A DNA stretch of 43,329 nt from Spirochaetales bacterium Spiro_07 (lineage in GTDB: Bacteria > Spirochaetota > Spirochaetia > Treponematales > Treponemataceae): positions 1 to 43,329 of the forward strand of contig LVBI01000019.1 of assembly GCA_001603145.1 (NCBI GenBank), written 5' to 3'. Position 1 is the first letter of the stretch. The number at the start of each line of letters is the position of its first letter. Position numbers and translations under genes: made by a program. This document shows positions 1 through 8,346 of this stretch, one piece after another. The notes below the pieces were generated by a model. The model ran no database searches and was not told where the DNA came from. It worked only from the letters and a program-made list of their open reading frames with translations.

Positions 1-141
1 TGAATTTTGCGCTTTTCTACGCCTGTCTGAACCGTCTGATGCGGCGGCCAGACAAAATCTGACCTTAAGTTTGCATGTATTTTTCCGAAAATCTAACGAG
101 GCTTTTTTCAAATCAGAAAAATCAGAACATAAGGGGAATTC

Positions 142-2949
142 GTGTCAGGCGCTCGGCGGGTCTTAATAACATTAATTATTTCTTCTTTGACTTGTGCAGT
201 CTTTGCAGCTGTTGCCCATTTCGGGCTGCTGTCTGTTATAGAAGATAAATTCTACAAGCCGATGGTGTACAGCCGCCTGGAAGAGCGGAACGACTTGCTT
301 TCAGAAACTGTAGGCAAGTACATTGACACGCAAGATGCGCTTTTTACGCTGTTTGCCGCCAACCCTGAAATCCGTGTGATTGCCCAAAAAGAGCAGGACG
401 AAATGCTTGTCAAAAGCCGCGCGAACCTTGCTTCAGATTTGCTCACAGAAACGCCCGGCCTTGAAGGTTTGCGCATAATCGGCAAGAACGGCAAGACTAT
501 ATATTACAGCACTTTTCCGCAAGATTTTGCCGCCAGAAAAGACGATGAGCCTGCAAGCTACAGAAATTACCCAAAAAACGATATTCCATTTGAAGATATA
601 GCCGCTTCTGAAGAAGACAAAAGCCGCATCCTTCATGATTCTGAAAACAACAGGCTTATCTTCTCTTATCCGTTTTACGACAACGAAATGGCTTTTGTCG
701 GCACAGTGGCGTTTTATGTTGATGCACCGTCAATGCTCCGTTATTTTATTCCGACCGACCGGCTTAGCGCGCAAAGCGGCATCTACCTTTGGGGCACGCA
801 GAAAGAAGACATTCACGGCTTTGTTTTTTCTGTGCCGGAAGGTCTTGAAACTGTTTGCAAGAACGCCGCAGTTTCTTCGTGGAATTCCAGCCAGAAAATA
901 TACGCTTTTGAAGACCCTGAAAGCATAGGCAATCGGGCGAAATATCTGCTAGTTTCAGCTGAAAACAAGAACGGCTTTGTTAGCACAGTCTTCAAAGAAG
1001 ACATTCTTTATATGCCTGAAAGAATCAGAAACATAATAGTGCTTGCAACAATCAGCCTGATTTTCTTTATCAGCATTATCTGCTGCATTGCAAAGAACGC
1101 CGCCGAAAAACATGCAGAAAGACCGTCTCTGGCAAAAGAAGACAAAATGCTTGCAGCCGAAGCCGCTTCAGAAGTGAGCATAAGGGCGGAAGAGCCTAAA
1201 AAAGACGAATCGCTTATTGAGAAAATCGACGACGTGTTTGAAATGCTTGCGGCAGAATCTGTTCCAGCTGAAAAACCGAAGCACACAGAAATTGCCGAAG
1301 CTGCTGAAGAAAATGCAGAGCCGCAATTTGACTACGACAGCCAAGAATTCGGCGACACGCTTTTTGAAGATTCGCTTGAAACTGAAGAAACGCCAGAAAG
1401 TGCAAACGGCGCAGATGAAACAGCAGACGAACTTTTTGACGAAATCTATAACGAAGAGATTCAGAGCGAACAAGCTGCACAACTTGAGGCTGGTGCACAG
1501 CCCGCGCCGCTTGAAGTTGACGCGCAATTTGCAGATGATGCGCAGCTTGGGGCTGATGCACAGCCCGCGCTCGAAGCAGAACCGCAGTTTGCGGAGGCTG
1601 GGCTTGAAGAAGCCGTGCAGCCGCTTTTGCCGTCTGAACAATATGCAGACGCAGCGCAAACTGAAGCTTATGCCCAACCAGAAGCTAGTGTGCAGGTCGC
1701 GCCGCTCGAAGCTGACGCGCAATTTGCAGACGATGCACAGCTTGGGGCTAGTGCACAGCCCGCGCTCGAAGCAGAGCCGCAGTTTGCAGACGATGCACAA
1801 CTCGAAGATTATGCACAGCCCGCGCCGCTTCAGCTTGAAGATGATTCACCGTTTGCAGATGATGCCGCACAAATCGAGGATGATGCGCAGCTGGCGCAAC
1901 CAGCCGCTCTTGAAGAAGAAGCTGAACAGCTTGAAATTGAGATTCCTGCTTTTGATGAATCTGAATTCGAAGAGACAGACAACATTCAAGCAGAACCGGC
2001 CGCCGCTCAACCGATTCCGACAGAATCTACGGCTGCTTTCCTCAGCGCAATTGATGAGCGTATTCACCAGCGGCAGGAAATTATCGAAGAATACACGCAG
2101 CCGCTCTTTGAGCACGAACAGCATGAAGAAGTTGCAGAAGCAGCTGCCGCAGAAACCGCAAGCGCGAAAGCTGACGATGTGCCAGAAATAAGCGCAGAAG
2201 CTGTTGCCGCTCATTCGCTTTCAGAAGCAAAGCACGGCTTACTTTCTGCCGGAAACGCATATCTTGAAGAAGAGCATAAGAAAGAAGCCGAAGAGATTAA
2301 GTCTGCACCATTAAGAAAGAGCAGCCTTTCTTCGCTTTTCAAAGAAAAGGTGATGCAAAACCAGACAGAAGCAGAAAAACGCGGCGGTCTGCACACATTC
2401 GTTCAGCAAGAAGCGCCGTCTGCAGAGCTTTCTGATATTTCTCAGCACGGCCTGCTTTCAAGAAGCGATGATTACCGCTCTAACTTGCCGCAGAAGCCTG
2501 CGCTTTATACTTTGGACTTGAAGAAAAACATAAAACCGGGTACGCAAAGCACCGATAAACAAAACATTCAGTCTGCTGTTGAACAGCAAAAGGAAAAAAA
2601 CATGGACACATCTTTTTATGATGAAACAATTGAAGAACTTGAACCGGCTGTAGAAACCGAAACAGTTACAAGCATATTCGCGTTGCAGAGCGCACCCCAG
2701 CTTTTTGCGGCTTTTGCAAATAAAGAACCAGAACAGCGCGGCTCGTTTGAGCGCAAAGGCATTGCAGACCGCATTGTTGAAAGCACCACAGCCAAGATGA
2801 CGCCTGTATTCACAGAACCGGAGCATAAAATCGACAACATTCACATTGAGAACGGCGTTTACCGCATTCACGAAGAAAAAGACGCTGCTTCAAACGTAAA
2901 AATCAACTATGACTTTAAACGTCTTGTAGATTCAGTCTTGAACGGCTGA
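142..2949 (+). CDS. Two-TM protein with extracytoplasmic sensor-like domain and long acidic repeat tail
   Basis: 935 aa, GTG start with an AAGGGG ribosome site at 131-136. I do not recognise the family. Two hydrophobic segments (about residues 7-29 and 297-318) bracket an extracytoplasmic domain of about 265 residues, a topology like single-Cache sensors, but no kinase, cyclase or methyl-accepting domain follows. The cytoplasmic part (320-935) is very acidic and low in complexity. It is rich in Ala, Glu, Asp and Gln, with imperfect repeats around DAQFADDAQLG and AQPALEAEPQFA at about residues 445-600. The C-terminal 150 residues are less repetitive and end with a mixed-charge segment. Long antisense and +1-frame open frames here are by-products of the biased codons. 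A scaffold or envelope-tethering role is possible but is only a guess. Confidence 0.8.
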   Translation: MSGARRVLITLIISSLTCAVFAAVAHFGLLSVIEDKFYKPMVYSRLEERNDLLSETVGKYIDTQDALFTLFAANPEIRVIAQKEQDEMLVKSRANLASDLLTETPGLEGLRIIGKNGKTIYYSTFPQDFAARKDDEPASYRNYPKNDIPFEDIAASEEDKSRILHDSENNRLIFSYPFYDNEMAFVGTVAFYVDAPSMLRYFIPTDRLSAQSGIYLWGTQKEDIHGFVFSVPEGLETVCKNAAVSSWNSSQKIYAFEDPESIGNRAKYLLVSAENKNGFVSTVFKEDILYMPERIRNIIVLATISLIFFISIICCIAKNAAEKHAERPSLAKEDKMLAAEAASEVSIRAEEPKKDESLIEKIDDVFEMLAAESVPAEKPKHTEIAEAAEENAEPQFDYDSQEFGDTLFEDSLETEETPESANGADETADELFDEIYNEEIQSEQAAQLEAGAQPAPLEVDAQFADDAQLGADAQPALEAEPQFAEAGLEEAVQPLLPSEQYADAAQTEAYAQPEASVQVAPLEADAQFADDAQLGASAQPALEAEPQFADDAQLEDYAQPAPLQLEDDSPFADDAAQIEDDAQLAQPAALEEEAEQLEIEIPAFDESEFEETDNIQAEPAAAQPIPTESTAAFLSAIDERIHQRQEIIEEYTQPLFEHEQHEEVAEAAAAETASAKADDVPEISAEAVAAHSLSEAKHGLLSAGNAYLEEEHKKEAEEIKSAPLRKSSLSSLFKEKVMQNQTEAEKRGGLHTFVQQEAPSAELSDISQHGLLSRSDDYRSNLPQKPALYTLDLKKNIKPGTQSTDKQNIQSAVEQQKEKNMDTSFYDETIEELEPAVETETVTSIFALQSAPQLFAAFANKEPEQRGSFERKGIADRIVESTTAKMTPVFTEPEHKIDNIHIENGVYRIHEEKDAASNVKINYDFKRLVDSVLNG
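1498..1795 (+). repeat. Imperfect direct repeats within the acidic tail
   Basis: Two near-identical stretches of nearly 100 nt, starting at 1498 and 1693, encode the same acidic Ala/Gln-rich motif (PLE-DAQFADDAQLG followed by AQPALEAEPQFA). They are offset by 195 nt, or 65 codons, so the frame is kept. A more diverged third unit follows from about 1780. The nucleotide identity suggests recent duplication rather than only selection on composition. Confidence 0.75.
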
Positions 2950-2985
2950 TTCGGCCTTACCGCACTCAATCTGCAAAATTACTTC

Positions 2986-3014
2986 GTGACAATTTTTGCA
3001 AAATGTGTCATATT
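2986..3014 (+). promoter_or_regulatory. Putative sigma70-type promoter before the thioesterase gene
   Basis: GTGACA (2986-2991) and CATATT (3009-3014) are separated by 17 bp, in the gap between two co-directional genes. The -10 element is weak, so this is tentative. Confidence 0.35.
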
Positions 3015-3043
3015 AAAGTTGGAATTGTCTTAAAGTTATCAAA

Positions 3044-3126
3044 TGTCATTGCCACGCTTGACGCGGTAATCTTTAAATGCCTGTAAGAATCAGAGAAAGA
3101 TATTCGGGTCAAGCCCGAATATGACA
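3044..3126. repeat. Dispersed palindromic intergenic repeat (TGTCAT...ATGACA), full copy
   Basis: An 83-bp unit bounded by inverted TGTCAT and ATGACA. It contains an imperfect palindrome around CCACGCTTGACGCGG and a perfect 7-bp stem ATTCGGG/CCCGAAT (3102-3120). Related full or half copies occur at 3623-3671, 8528-8553, 10764-10789, 11063-11122 and 40174-40202, all outside recognised genes. Confidence 0.7.
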
Positions 3127-3177
3127 ATTTTCAAACTTTTAAGACAACTTCAGACTTTTTTTATATGGCAGGAAAAA

Positions 3178-3597
3178 ATGAGAACAACAGCTTGTCACAC
3201 AGTCCGCTCTTATGAATGTGATTCTTATGGACATGTAAATAACGCAGTTTATTTGAATTATCTTGAATATGCCCGTACCGAATTCATGCGGTCAATCGGC
3301 TTTGATTACAACAAATGCGTTGAATCCGGCTTTTATCTTTACGTTACGCACATCGACATTTACTACAAGTTTTCTGCTTTTCTTGATGACAAGCTTATAA
3401 TTGAAACCGCGCCGCTGAAAACTGGCGCAGTTTCCGGCACTTTCAAGCAGGTAATCAAAAAAGAAGACGGCTCAATCTGTGTTGAAGCCGAAGTCTCTTG
3501 GGCAAGTGTCAACGCAAAGACACAGCACCCCGCAAAAATTCCGGACGAGCTTTTTGTAGACGGCTTGAAGCCCGAAACAAACGACATCACTGCATAG
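3178..3597 (+). CDS. YbgC/FadM-like acyl-CoA thioesterase (hotdog fold)
   Basis: 139 aa from the ATG at 3178, preceded by GCAGG about 6 nt upstream. An in-frame ATG at 3121 lies in the dispersed repeat and is unlikely to be used. The N-terminal motif D-SYGHVNNAVYLNYLEYAR-E is the signature of 4-hydroxybenzoyl-CoA-thioesterase-type hotdog enzymes, with the catalytic Asp before YGHVNN. These proteins hydrolyse acyl-CoA thioesters in the cytoplasm as homo-oligomers; the substrate cannot be told from sequence. Length matches the family (130-150 aa). No operon partner is evident: the next gene downstream is convergent malQ. Confidence 0.88.
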   Translation: MRTTACHTVRSYECDSYGHVNNAVYLNYLEYARTEFMRSIGFDYNKCVESGFYLYVTHIDIYYKFSAFLDDKLIIETAPLKTGAVSGTFKQVIKKEDGSICVEAEVSWASVNAKTQHPAKIPDELFVDGLKPETNDITA

Positions 3598-3622
3598 CGG
3601 GTTCACTGTTCAGGCTGCGAAT

Positions 3623-3671
3623 GCCCCGGCAATCTCAACTATATGTCGAACTAAATTCGGCATGACGGGGC
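3623..3671. repeat. Diverged copy of the dispersed palindromic repeat
   Basis: GCCCCG (3623-3628) can pair with CGGGGC (3666-3671). Between them lies TGTCGAACTAAATTCGGCA, the same architecture as the other TGTCAT/ATGACA units. It sits between the convergent thioesterase and malQ genes. Confidence 0.45.
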
Positions 3672-3682
3672 TACCGCCGAAC

Positions 3683-3722
3683 TTTGCATGGCAGCACAGT
3701 TCGGGTTGTGCTGCCATGCAAA
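3683..3722. other. Perfect 16-bp inverted repeat between convergent genes
   Basis: Arms 3683-3698 and 3707-3722 are exact reverse complements with an 8-nt loop. Its place between converging genes suggests a two-way transcription barrier. However, neither strand has a T-run after the stem, so it is not a standard intrinsic terminator. Confidence 0.6.
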
Positions 3723-3728
3723 AAACTG

Positions 3729-5291
3729 CTACTTTTTCAGGTTTCTGCCGTAGAGGCAAGACAAATTCTTAAGCCAGTCTGCTTTTTCAGCTGAAAACTG
3801 CCACTCTTCCATGCGCCACTGCCAGTTTTGACCGCCGGTTGTGGCTGGTGTGTTCATGCGCCCTTCTTTGCCGACATTGTACAAATCTTGCAGCGGAATA
3901 ACCGCAAAAGCAGCGGTTGACGCAATCGCAAGCCGTATCAGCTCGGCGCAAAGCTTTCTTTCGTCTTCTACGCCGCTGTAATGCTTTACAAGGTCTTTCA
4001 TTTCAGGCGAAAGATTGTCTAGCCACGTTTGCAGCGTGTCGTTGTCGTGCGTGCCTGTATAGACAACGCAGTTCTGCTTATACATGTGCGGAAGGAACGC
4101 GTTTACAAGGCCGCCGCGTTCTTTTTCGCTTAGGTCAAACGCAAACTGAAGCACTTTCATGCCGGGCAGGTCAAAATCGTCTCTAAGAGCTGCAACTTTG
4201 TCAGTTATAACGCCCAAATCTTCAGCAATAATCGGAATATCGCCGAGTTGCGCCTTGATTGCGTTGAAAAGGTCATGATCCGGGCCTTTGACCCACTTGC
4301 CGTTTACGGCAGTTTCTTCGCCGGCCGGCACAGACCAATAAGCTTCAAACCCGCGGAAATGGTCGATTCTCACATAATCAACGAGCGAAAGCATCGCCTT
4401 TATGCGCTGAATCCACCAGGCGTAGTCCGTCTTTTTCAGTTCCTTCCAATTATAGAGCGGATTGCCCCAAAGCTGGCCAGTTGCGCAGAAATAATCAGGT
4501 GGAACGCCGGCAACAGCTGTGGCCTTGCCGCTTTTATCAAGCTGAAACAGTTTCTGGTTTGACCAAACATCGGCAGAGTCAGGCGCAACAAAAATCGGAA
4601 TGTCGCCGATTATCGAGATGCCGTTCTTGTTGGCATATTTTTTCAAAGCTGTCCACTGCTCAAAAAAGAAAAACTGAATAGCCTTGTGCGTCTCAATTTC
4701 GGCTGAATGTTTCTGCTGCCATTTTGAGACGGCGCTTTTCTTGCACGTTGCAAGGTCTTGCGGCCAATAATTGCTCCACATTGCGCCAAAGCGGTTTTCT
4801 TGCTGCGCCTTTGCGTCATAAAATTCCTTGATGCTCATGAATGTGGCGTAATCTTCAAGCCAATAGTTCTGCTTTTCTTTAAAAGCTTCAAAGCGCTTTG
4901 CAAGACCTTTGCTTTTTTTCGCCTTTTCCAAGAAATTTGCGGCCGCTTTCTTCAATAAAGGAATTTTCCAGTAAACGACCGAGCCGAAATCAATGTGACC
5001 GCTGAAAGAAATCCATTCGGGCGCGGCAACATCATCTTGAGTCAGAAAACCCTGCTCAACGAGAATGTCCAAATCTATTATCAGCGGGTTGCCCGCAAAA
5101 GTTGAAAACGATGCATAAGGCGAATCGCCGTAGCCGGTCGGCCCGAGCGGCAGAATCTGCCAAAGCGTCTGCCTTGCGTCTTTAAGCCAATCTATAAAGC
5201 GGAACGCCTGCTTGCCGATTGTTCCGATGCCGGGCGTGCATGGCAAAGAAGTAGGGTGAAGCAAAATGCCGCTTGAACGAGATAAAGTCAT
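3729..5291 (-). CDS. malQ: 4-alpha-glucanotransferase (amylomaltase, GH77)
   Basis: 520 aa. The chosen ATG at 5291 has AGGAG 6 nt upstream; a longer frame to 5309 has no ribosome site. The enzyme transfers glucan segments between maltodextrins in the cytoplasm. GH77 hallmarks are complete: an N-terminal RSSGILLHPTSLPC motif; YVRIDHFRG with the nucleophile D310; IIAEDLG with the acid/base E357; and THDNDT with the third carboxylate D416. The spacing between the first two (47 residues) is the same as in Thermus amylomaltase. Length is normal for bacterial MalQ. The gene stands alone, with its own likely promoter at 5357-5385 (minus strand). Confidence 0.97.
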   Translation of the reverse strand: MTLSRSSGILLHPTSLPCTPGIGTIGKQAFRFIDWLKDARQTLWQILPLGPTGYGDSPYASFSTFAGNPLIIDLDILVEQGFLTQDDVAAPEWISFSGHIDFGSVVYWKIPLLKKAAANFLEKAKKSKGLAKRFEAFKEKQNYWLEDYATFMSIKEFYDAKAQQENRFGAMWSNYWPQDLATCKKSAVSKWQQKHSAEIETHKAIQFFFFEQWTALKKYANKNGISIIGDIPIFVAPDSADVWSNQKLFQLDKSGKATAVAGVPPDYFCATGQLWGNPLYNWKELKKTDYAWWIQRIKAMLSLVDYVRIDHFRGFEAYWSVPAGEETAVNGKWVKGPDHDLFNAIKAQLGDIPIIAEDLGVITDKVAALRDDFDLPGMKVLQFAFDLSEKERGGLVNAFLPHMYKQNCVVYTGTHDNDTLQTWLDNLSPEMKDLVKHYSGVEDERKLCAELIRLAIASTAAFAVIPLQDLYNVGKEGRMNTPATTGGQNWQWRMEEWQFSAEKADWLKNLSCLYGRNLKK

Positions 5292-5310
5292 ATAAAGCTC
5301 CTGAAACAAA

Positions 5311-5352
5311 AAAGAAGCCGCTTCAAAAGCCGTGTTCTGAAACAGCTTCTTT
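5311..5352 (-). terminator. Stem-loop with U-run just upstream of malQ
   Basis: On the minus strand AAAGAAGCTG pairs with CGGCTTCTTT, extended by TTCA/TGAA, and is followed by a T6 run. It would end transcripts from the 5428-5658 gene. It also lies in the malQ leader, only about 20 nt before the malQ start codon. Confidence 0.65.
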
Positions 5353-5356
5353 CTAG

Positions 5357-5385
5357 ATTTTATCTACGATTCTAGCTTTTTACAA
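5357..5385 (-). promoter_or_regulatory. Putative malQ promoter
   Basis: On the minus strand TTGTAA (5385-5380) and TAAAAT (5362-5357) are separated by exactly 17 bp. The predicted start site falls right at the stem-loop 5311-5352, so a malQ transcript would begin with that hairpin. Confidence 0.45.
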
Positions 5386-5390
5386 GCCTT

Positions 5391-5441
5391 GCGTTTTTCT
5401 CGGATTAGGCTTTAACCGTAGAAAATGCTAATGCGAAAAGA
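5391..5441 (+). repeat. About 48-nt repeat element, copy A
   Basis: Shares GTAGAAAATGCTAATGCGAAAAGA-type sequence with copies at 10175-10222 and 10223-10270, and inverted at 10001-10044. A partial inverted copy (TCTACGATTCTAGCTTT) lies next to it at about 5361-5380. Its end overlaps the 3' end of the small gene 5428-5658. Confidence 0.5.
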
Positions 5442-5658
5442 ATAATTCTGGTTCTGTTTCTGCAAGAATTTGAACAACCACTTTGTAATCAAGATATTGC
5501 ACACCATATTGACCGGTTGCAATTTTATCAGCAAGGCGGCTGTGATAGTAAATATCCATTGCAGTTGGCAAATCGAGGTTTTTAGTTTCTGCCAGATAAG
5601 AGATAATCTTTTCTTCAAGCCTTTCTTTGTAGGCTTTTTCTAAAACATCGCCGTCCAA
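5428..5658 (-). CDS. Small hypothetical protein (76 aa)
   Basis: TTG start at 5658 with GAGG 8 nt upstream; an in-frame stop just before it excludes a longer form. The protein is soluble and mostly helical by composition, with the motif AMDIYYHSRLADKI followed by QYLDYKVVVQILAETEPELF. It resembles small proteins found in multi-gene accessory cassettes of anaerobes, but I cannot name a family with certainty. It is co-directional with the lipoprotein gene upstream (56-bp gap) and ends at the terminator 5311-5352. An overlapping open frame at 5412-5618 is taken as a shadow. Confidence 0.6.
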   Translation of the reverse strand: MDGDVLEKAYKERLEEKIISYLAETKNLDLPTAMDIYYHSRLADKIATGQYGVQYLDYKVVVQILAETEPELFFSH

Positions 5659-5714
5659 AACTCAAACCTCTTCATACGAATCAAGAGACAACAGCCACTT
5701 CAGGATCTTCTACA

Positions 5715-7019
5715 CTAAAGCCCCATAGTATTAGGTCTATTCCCACTATCTAGAATTAATGTCCCTTCTGGAAATATATTCGTACCAATGGTTGAAATAT
5801 CATTAACATATACTCTTTTTATACATGTGCATTCCTTGAATATATTTGGAGGAATTACTGCGTTACCACAATCTAATTCAACATCTCTGCTATATGTCTT
5901 AAGAAGCTCTGCAAGATCAACTAAAACTGACTGTGTTGCTGAAATCAACAAAGAATCTCTTCTGGCTGTAGAATCTCCAAAATAATCACCGAAAGGATTT
6001 GTTTCTCGGTATAGGATTGAGGCTTTAAGTTCTTCGAAAGTGTTACATACAGCAGGCAAATAAAACATGAAATCGGATCCTCTGATGTCAGTACCTCCAA
6101 CTAGACACCTGTTATAACCTGTATTAAGACTTACCTTTATTTTTTGATCAGCTGAAAATTCAATTTGATTAAACCTGTTACCATAAAAATCTTCAAATCG
6201 CATACGTTCTTGCGGTGTCATATGGGTGTACCATTCATAAGCTGGATCTTTAGCAATGACATAACTATTTGCAAGAATTCTTTGTCGGTATGTTGGATAA
6301 TAGACAGCAGAAACAGGTGTATCATAACATTCATAAAAGTATAGCATCCCGTTTTCTCGTATAGTTATATATGTCTTCGATCCTGAATTATCAAGATTAG
6401 ATGCAGGACAAATAATATAAAAACCCTCTCCTTCTTGTGCACCAGTTCCAGCGATAAATTTATATGGCAATGATTCCCAACATGTTTCTTTAGTATTAGT
6501 AAAACTACTTGTTCCATATTCTAATTTTCCAAAATACTGAGTAGAGGAATATTTTATATGATTTATACAGTCTGAAAGAATTTCAGCTGGTGAATAACCA
6601 TCTATATTTTTACTCAGCTTGCTTATTGAATAATATCTTCCTTCTGTATCAGAACTACCTTTCCCGTCGAAAGCATGAATTTGAATACTGCTGACATTGT
6701 AGCTGAATAAAAGGCCATCATTTCCACAATAACAATTGGATTCTGCAAAATAGATATAGTTAGCAAGTTCAGCATTTATTGGCGTTGTCTGAGAAGTAGA
6801 ACTTCCGTTTGAACTACCAGAGTTTTCGTTATTTCCTCCGGCTGTTGTTCCTCCATTTCCGCTGGTGCTAGAATTGTTTTCTGTTCCGTTGTTATTGCCT
6901 GTGCTTCCGTTTCCTGCAGCTCCACCGCCGCCGCCTCCTCCGCCACCACCGCATGAAATGACGGCAAGCATTACGAGTATCGCGATTAATACTGAAAATG
7001 ATAATCTGATTCTTTTCAT
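5715..7019 (-). CDS. Surface lipoprotein with poly-Gly/Asn/Ser linker and one BspA-like repeat
   Basis: 434 aa, ATG with AAGGAG upstream. The N-terminal signal peptide ends in a lipobox (AVISC, Cys at about residue 23), followed at once by ten consecutive glycines encoded by mixed codons. Then comes a linker of about 50 residues made almost only of Gly, Asn, Ser and Thr. The main domain (about 80-370) is unrecognised. The C-terminus (IPPNIFKECTCIKRVYVNDI then TIGTNIFPEGTLILD) looks like a single LRR_5/BspA-type repeat. Base composition is more AT-rich than the cobalamin genes, consistent with accessory origin. Probably exposed on the cell surface or in the periplasm; function unknown. Confidence 0.75.
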   Translation of the reverse strand: MKRIRLSFSVLIAILVMLAVISCGGGGGGGGGGAAGNGSTGNNNGTENNSSTSGNGGTTAGGNNENSGSSNGSSTSQTTPINAELANYIYFAESNCYCGNDGLLFSYNVSSIQIHAFDGKGSSDTEGRYYSISKLSKNIDGYSPAEILSDCINHIKYSSTQYFGKLEYGTSSFTNTKETCWESLPYKFIAGTGAQEGEGFYIICPASNLDNSGSKTYITIRENGMLYFYECYDTPVSAVYYPTYRQRILANSYVIAKDPAYEWYTHMTPQERMRFEDFYGNRFNQIEFSADQKIKVSLNTGYNRCLVGGTDIRGSDFMFYLPAVCNTFEELKASILYRETNPFGDYFGDSTARRDSLLISATQSVLVDLAELLKTYSRDVELDCGNAVIPPNIFKECTCIKRVYVNDISTIGTNIFPEGTLILDSGNRPNTMGL

Positions 7020-7165
7020 ACGAAGTTCTCCTTGAATAGTCTGAAATCAAATAATGTGTAATATATGACTTAAAAGTCGTTTGTTATGCGCCAAATATAG
7101 TTCTTGTAACTAATATTCTACACAATATATGGTCTTTTTCAAGTAAAAAAAGTGCCATTTATGGC

Positions 7166-7171
7166 TATACT
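7166..7171 (+). promoter_or_regulatory. -10 box abutting the XRE regulator start codon
   Basis: TATACT ends 6 nt before the ATG at 7178, so transcription would begin at or next to the A of ATG. No Shine-Dalgarno motif lies between. This is the pattern of a leaderless mRNA. Confidence 0.45.
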
Positions 7172-7177
7172 TTTCAC

Positions 7178-7510
7178 ATGAGTTTTGCAGAAAATGTAAA
7201 AAGCGAAATCGAGTATCAGGATATTCAGATAAAGGAGCTTGCTTTTAAAACAGGCATAAGCCGTAGTACACTAACGAAGTATCTTTCTGGCAAAGAATCG
7301 CAGCCTGGTGTTGAGAATGCTGTAAAAATTGCGCAGGCTCTTGGTGTTACAGTTGAATATCTTGTTACAGGCAAAACTCTTGATGAAATGCAGACATTTC
7401 AAGCGCGCAATGTACTTCGGCAATATTTATCACTGTCAGACTTTAATCGCCGAACGATAGAAGATTTGCTTCATTCTCTTGTTTCACGCCAAATTCCACA
7501 AAATAATTAA
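7178..7510 (+). CDS. XRE-family helix-turn-helix regulator
   Basis: 110 aa. Residues 5-65 form a Cro/C1-type HTH (IKELAFKTGISRSTLTKYLSGKE, then PGVENAVKIAQALGVTVEYLVTG). The C-terminal 40 residues are a short helical tail (LRQYLSLSDFNRRTIEDLLHSL). It probably binds DNA as a dimer. It is divergent from the poly-Gly lipoprotein, which makes that gene a candidate target, but no operator could be assigned. No Shine-Dalgarno site precedes the start; see the -10 box at 7166-7171. Confidence 0.88.
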   Translation: MSFAENVKSEIEYQDIQIKELAFKTGISRSTLTKYLSGKESQPGVENAVKIAQALGVTVEYLVTGKTLDEMQTFQARNVLRQYLSLSDFNRRTIEDLLHSLVSRQIPQNN

Positions 7511-7600
7511 AAAATCTTTGCAATTACCTTTCGTTCTGAAACTTCTTAAAACAGATGCAAATTAATTGTGCAGAGGGTTTCATGAGTGTTTTTATTGGGC

Positions 7601-7606
7601 TATAAT
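7601..7606 (+). promoter_or_regulatory. Consensus -10 box abutting a start codon
   Basis: A perfect TATAAT lies 5 nt before the ATG at 7612, with no ribosome site between. A -35 is not convincing (TTTCAT at 17 bp). Suggests a leaderless transcript for the YgjV-like gene. Confidence 0.5.
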
Positions 7607-7611
7607 ACAGC

Positions 7612-8226
7612 ATGAACATTGACCAGAAATTCGTTTTGGAGCTGATTGGCTATATTGGCTCGGCTTTTGTGTTGATTTCGTTCTTGATGGCTACGGTTAT
7701 CAAGCTGAGAATCGTAAATTCTATCGGGTCTGTATTCTGCATTTTGTACGGTGTGCTGATTCATGCTTACCCGACCGTGGTGATGAACGCCTGCCTTCTT
7801 TTGATAAACTGCTATTATTTGGTCAAGCTTTTCAGGCACAGCGAAAAATTTAGCGTGATAAAGTCTTCTTATAAAGAAGGCGCTGCGCAGTTCTTTATCA
7901 ACGATAATATGGAAGATATAAAGCTTTTCTTTCCAGATTTTCCGCAAGTAATTGAAAAAGCTGATTTTGTGCGCCTTATCTTCTGCCAGAATCAGATTGT
8001 CGGCCTGTTTGCGGCTGTTCAGGCTGAAAGCGGCAAGCTCTGCGTGCTTCTCGATTATACTGTGAAGCAATACCGCGATTATGCCGTCGGCTATCATCTT
8101 TTTGGCGCGCTCAAAGAAGAGGGCTTCAGCAGGTTTGAATTTCAGCAAAAAGCCAACCACCATATAAAATACTTGAACAAGATGGGCTTTAAGAACGAGG
8201 GCGGCGTCTTTATAAAAGAAGTTTAA
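7612..8226 (+). CDS. YgjV-like membrane protein with C-terminal GNAT-like domain
   Basis: 204 aa. The first 85 residues hold three hydrophobic segments (LELIGYIGSAFVLISFLM, then the region around IGSVFCILYGVLIH, then VVMNACLLLINCYYLVKLF), as in the YgjV inner-membrane family. Residues 95-204 look like a small GNAT acetyltransferase fold: an acceptor-side segment, then LCVLLDYTVKQYRDYAVGYHLF, where acetyl-CoA-binding motif A would be, and the closing YLNKMGFKNEGGVF. Acetyl-CoA binding is inferred from this pattern and not certain. It stands alone between the XRE gene and the metY locus. Confidence 0.7.
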   Translation: MNIDQKFVLELIGYIGSAFVLISFLMATVIKLRIVNSIGSVFCILYGVLIHAYPTVVMNACLLLINCYYLVKLFRHSEKFSVIKSSYKEGAAQFFINDNMEDIKLFFPDFPQVIEKADFVRLIFCQNQIVGLFAAVQAESGKLCVLLDYTVKQYRDYAVGYHLFGALKEEGFSRFEFQQKANHHIKYLNKMGFKNEGGVFIKEV

Positions 8227-8346
8227 ATTAAAGCTGAATTAACCAGTCAGCGCATCGGACTAATACACGGTGAACAGGTCATTTCGGCTTCGCTCAATGA
8301 TTGGATTTTTTCGCTTTTTTTCTTAAATTTTCAATTTCTTTGATAA

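Noticed and set aside
1-141. Possible end of an upstream gene at the left edge
   Set aside because: The window starts with TGA but there is too little sequence to identify a gene; no promoter was clear either.
1168-2191. Long open frames on both strands (210-324 aa) inside the first gene
   Set aside because: They are by-products of the biased, repetitive codons of the acidic tail; the translations are Arg/Lys/Cys-rich and lack any domain or ribosome site.
5412-5618. 68-aa frame overlapping the small gene 5428-5658
   Set aside because: Lacks a ribosome site and has lower protein-like quality than the frame chosen.
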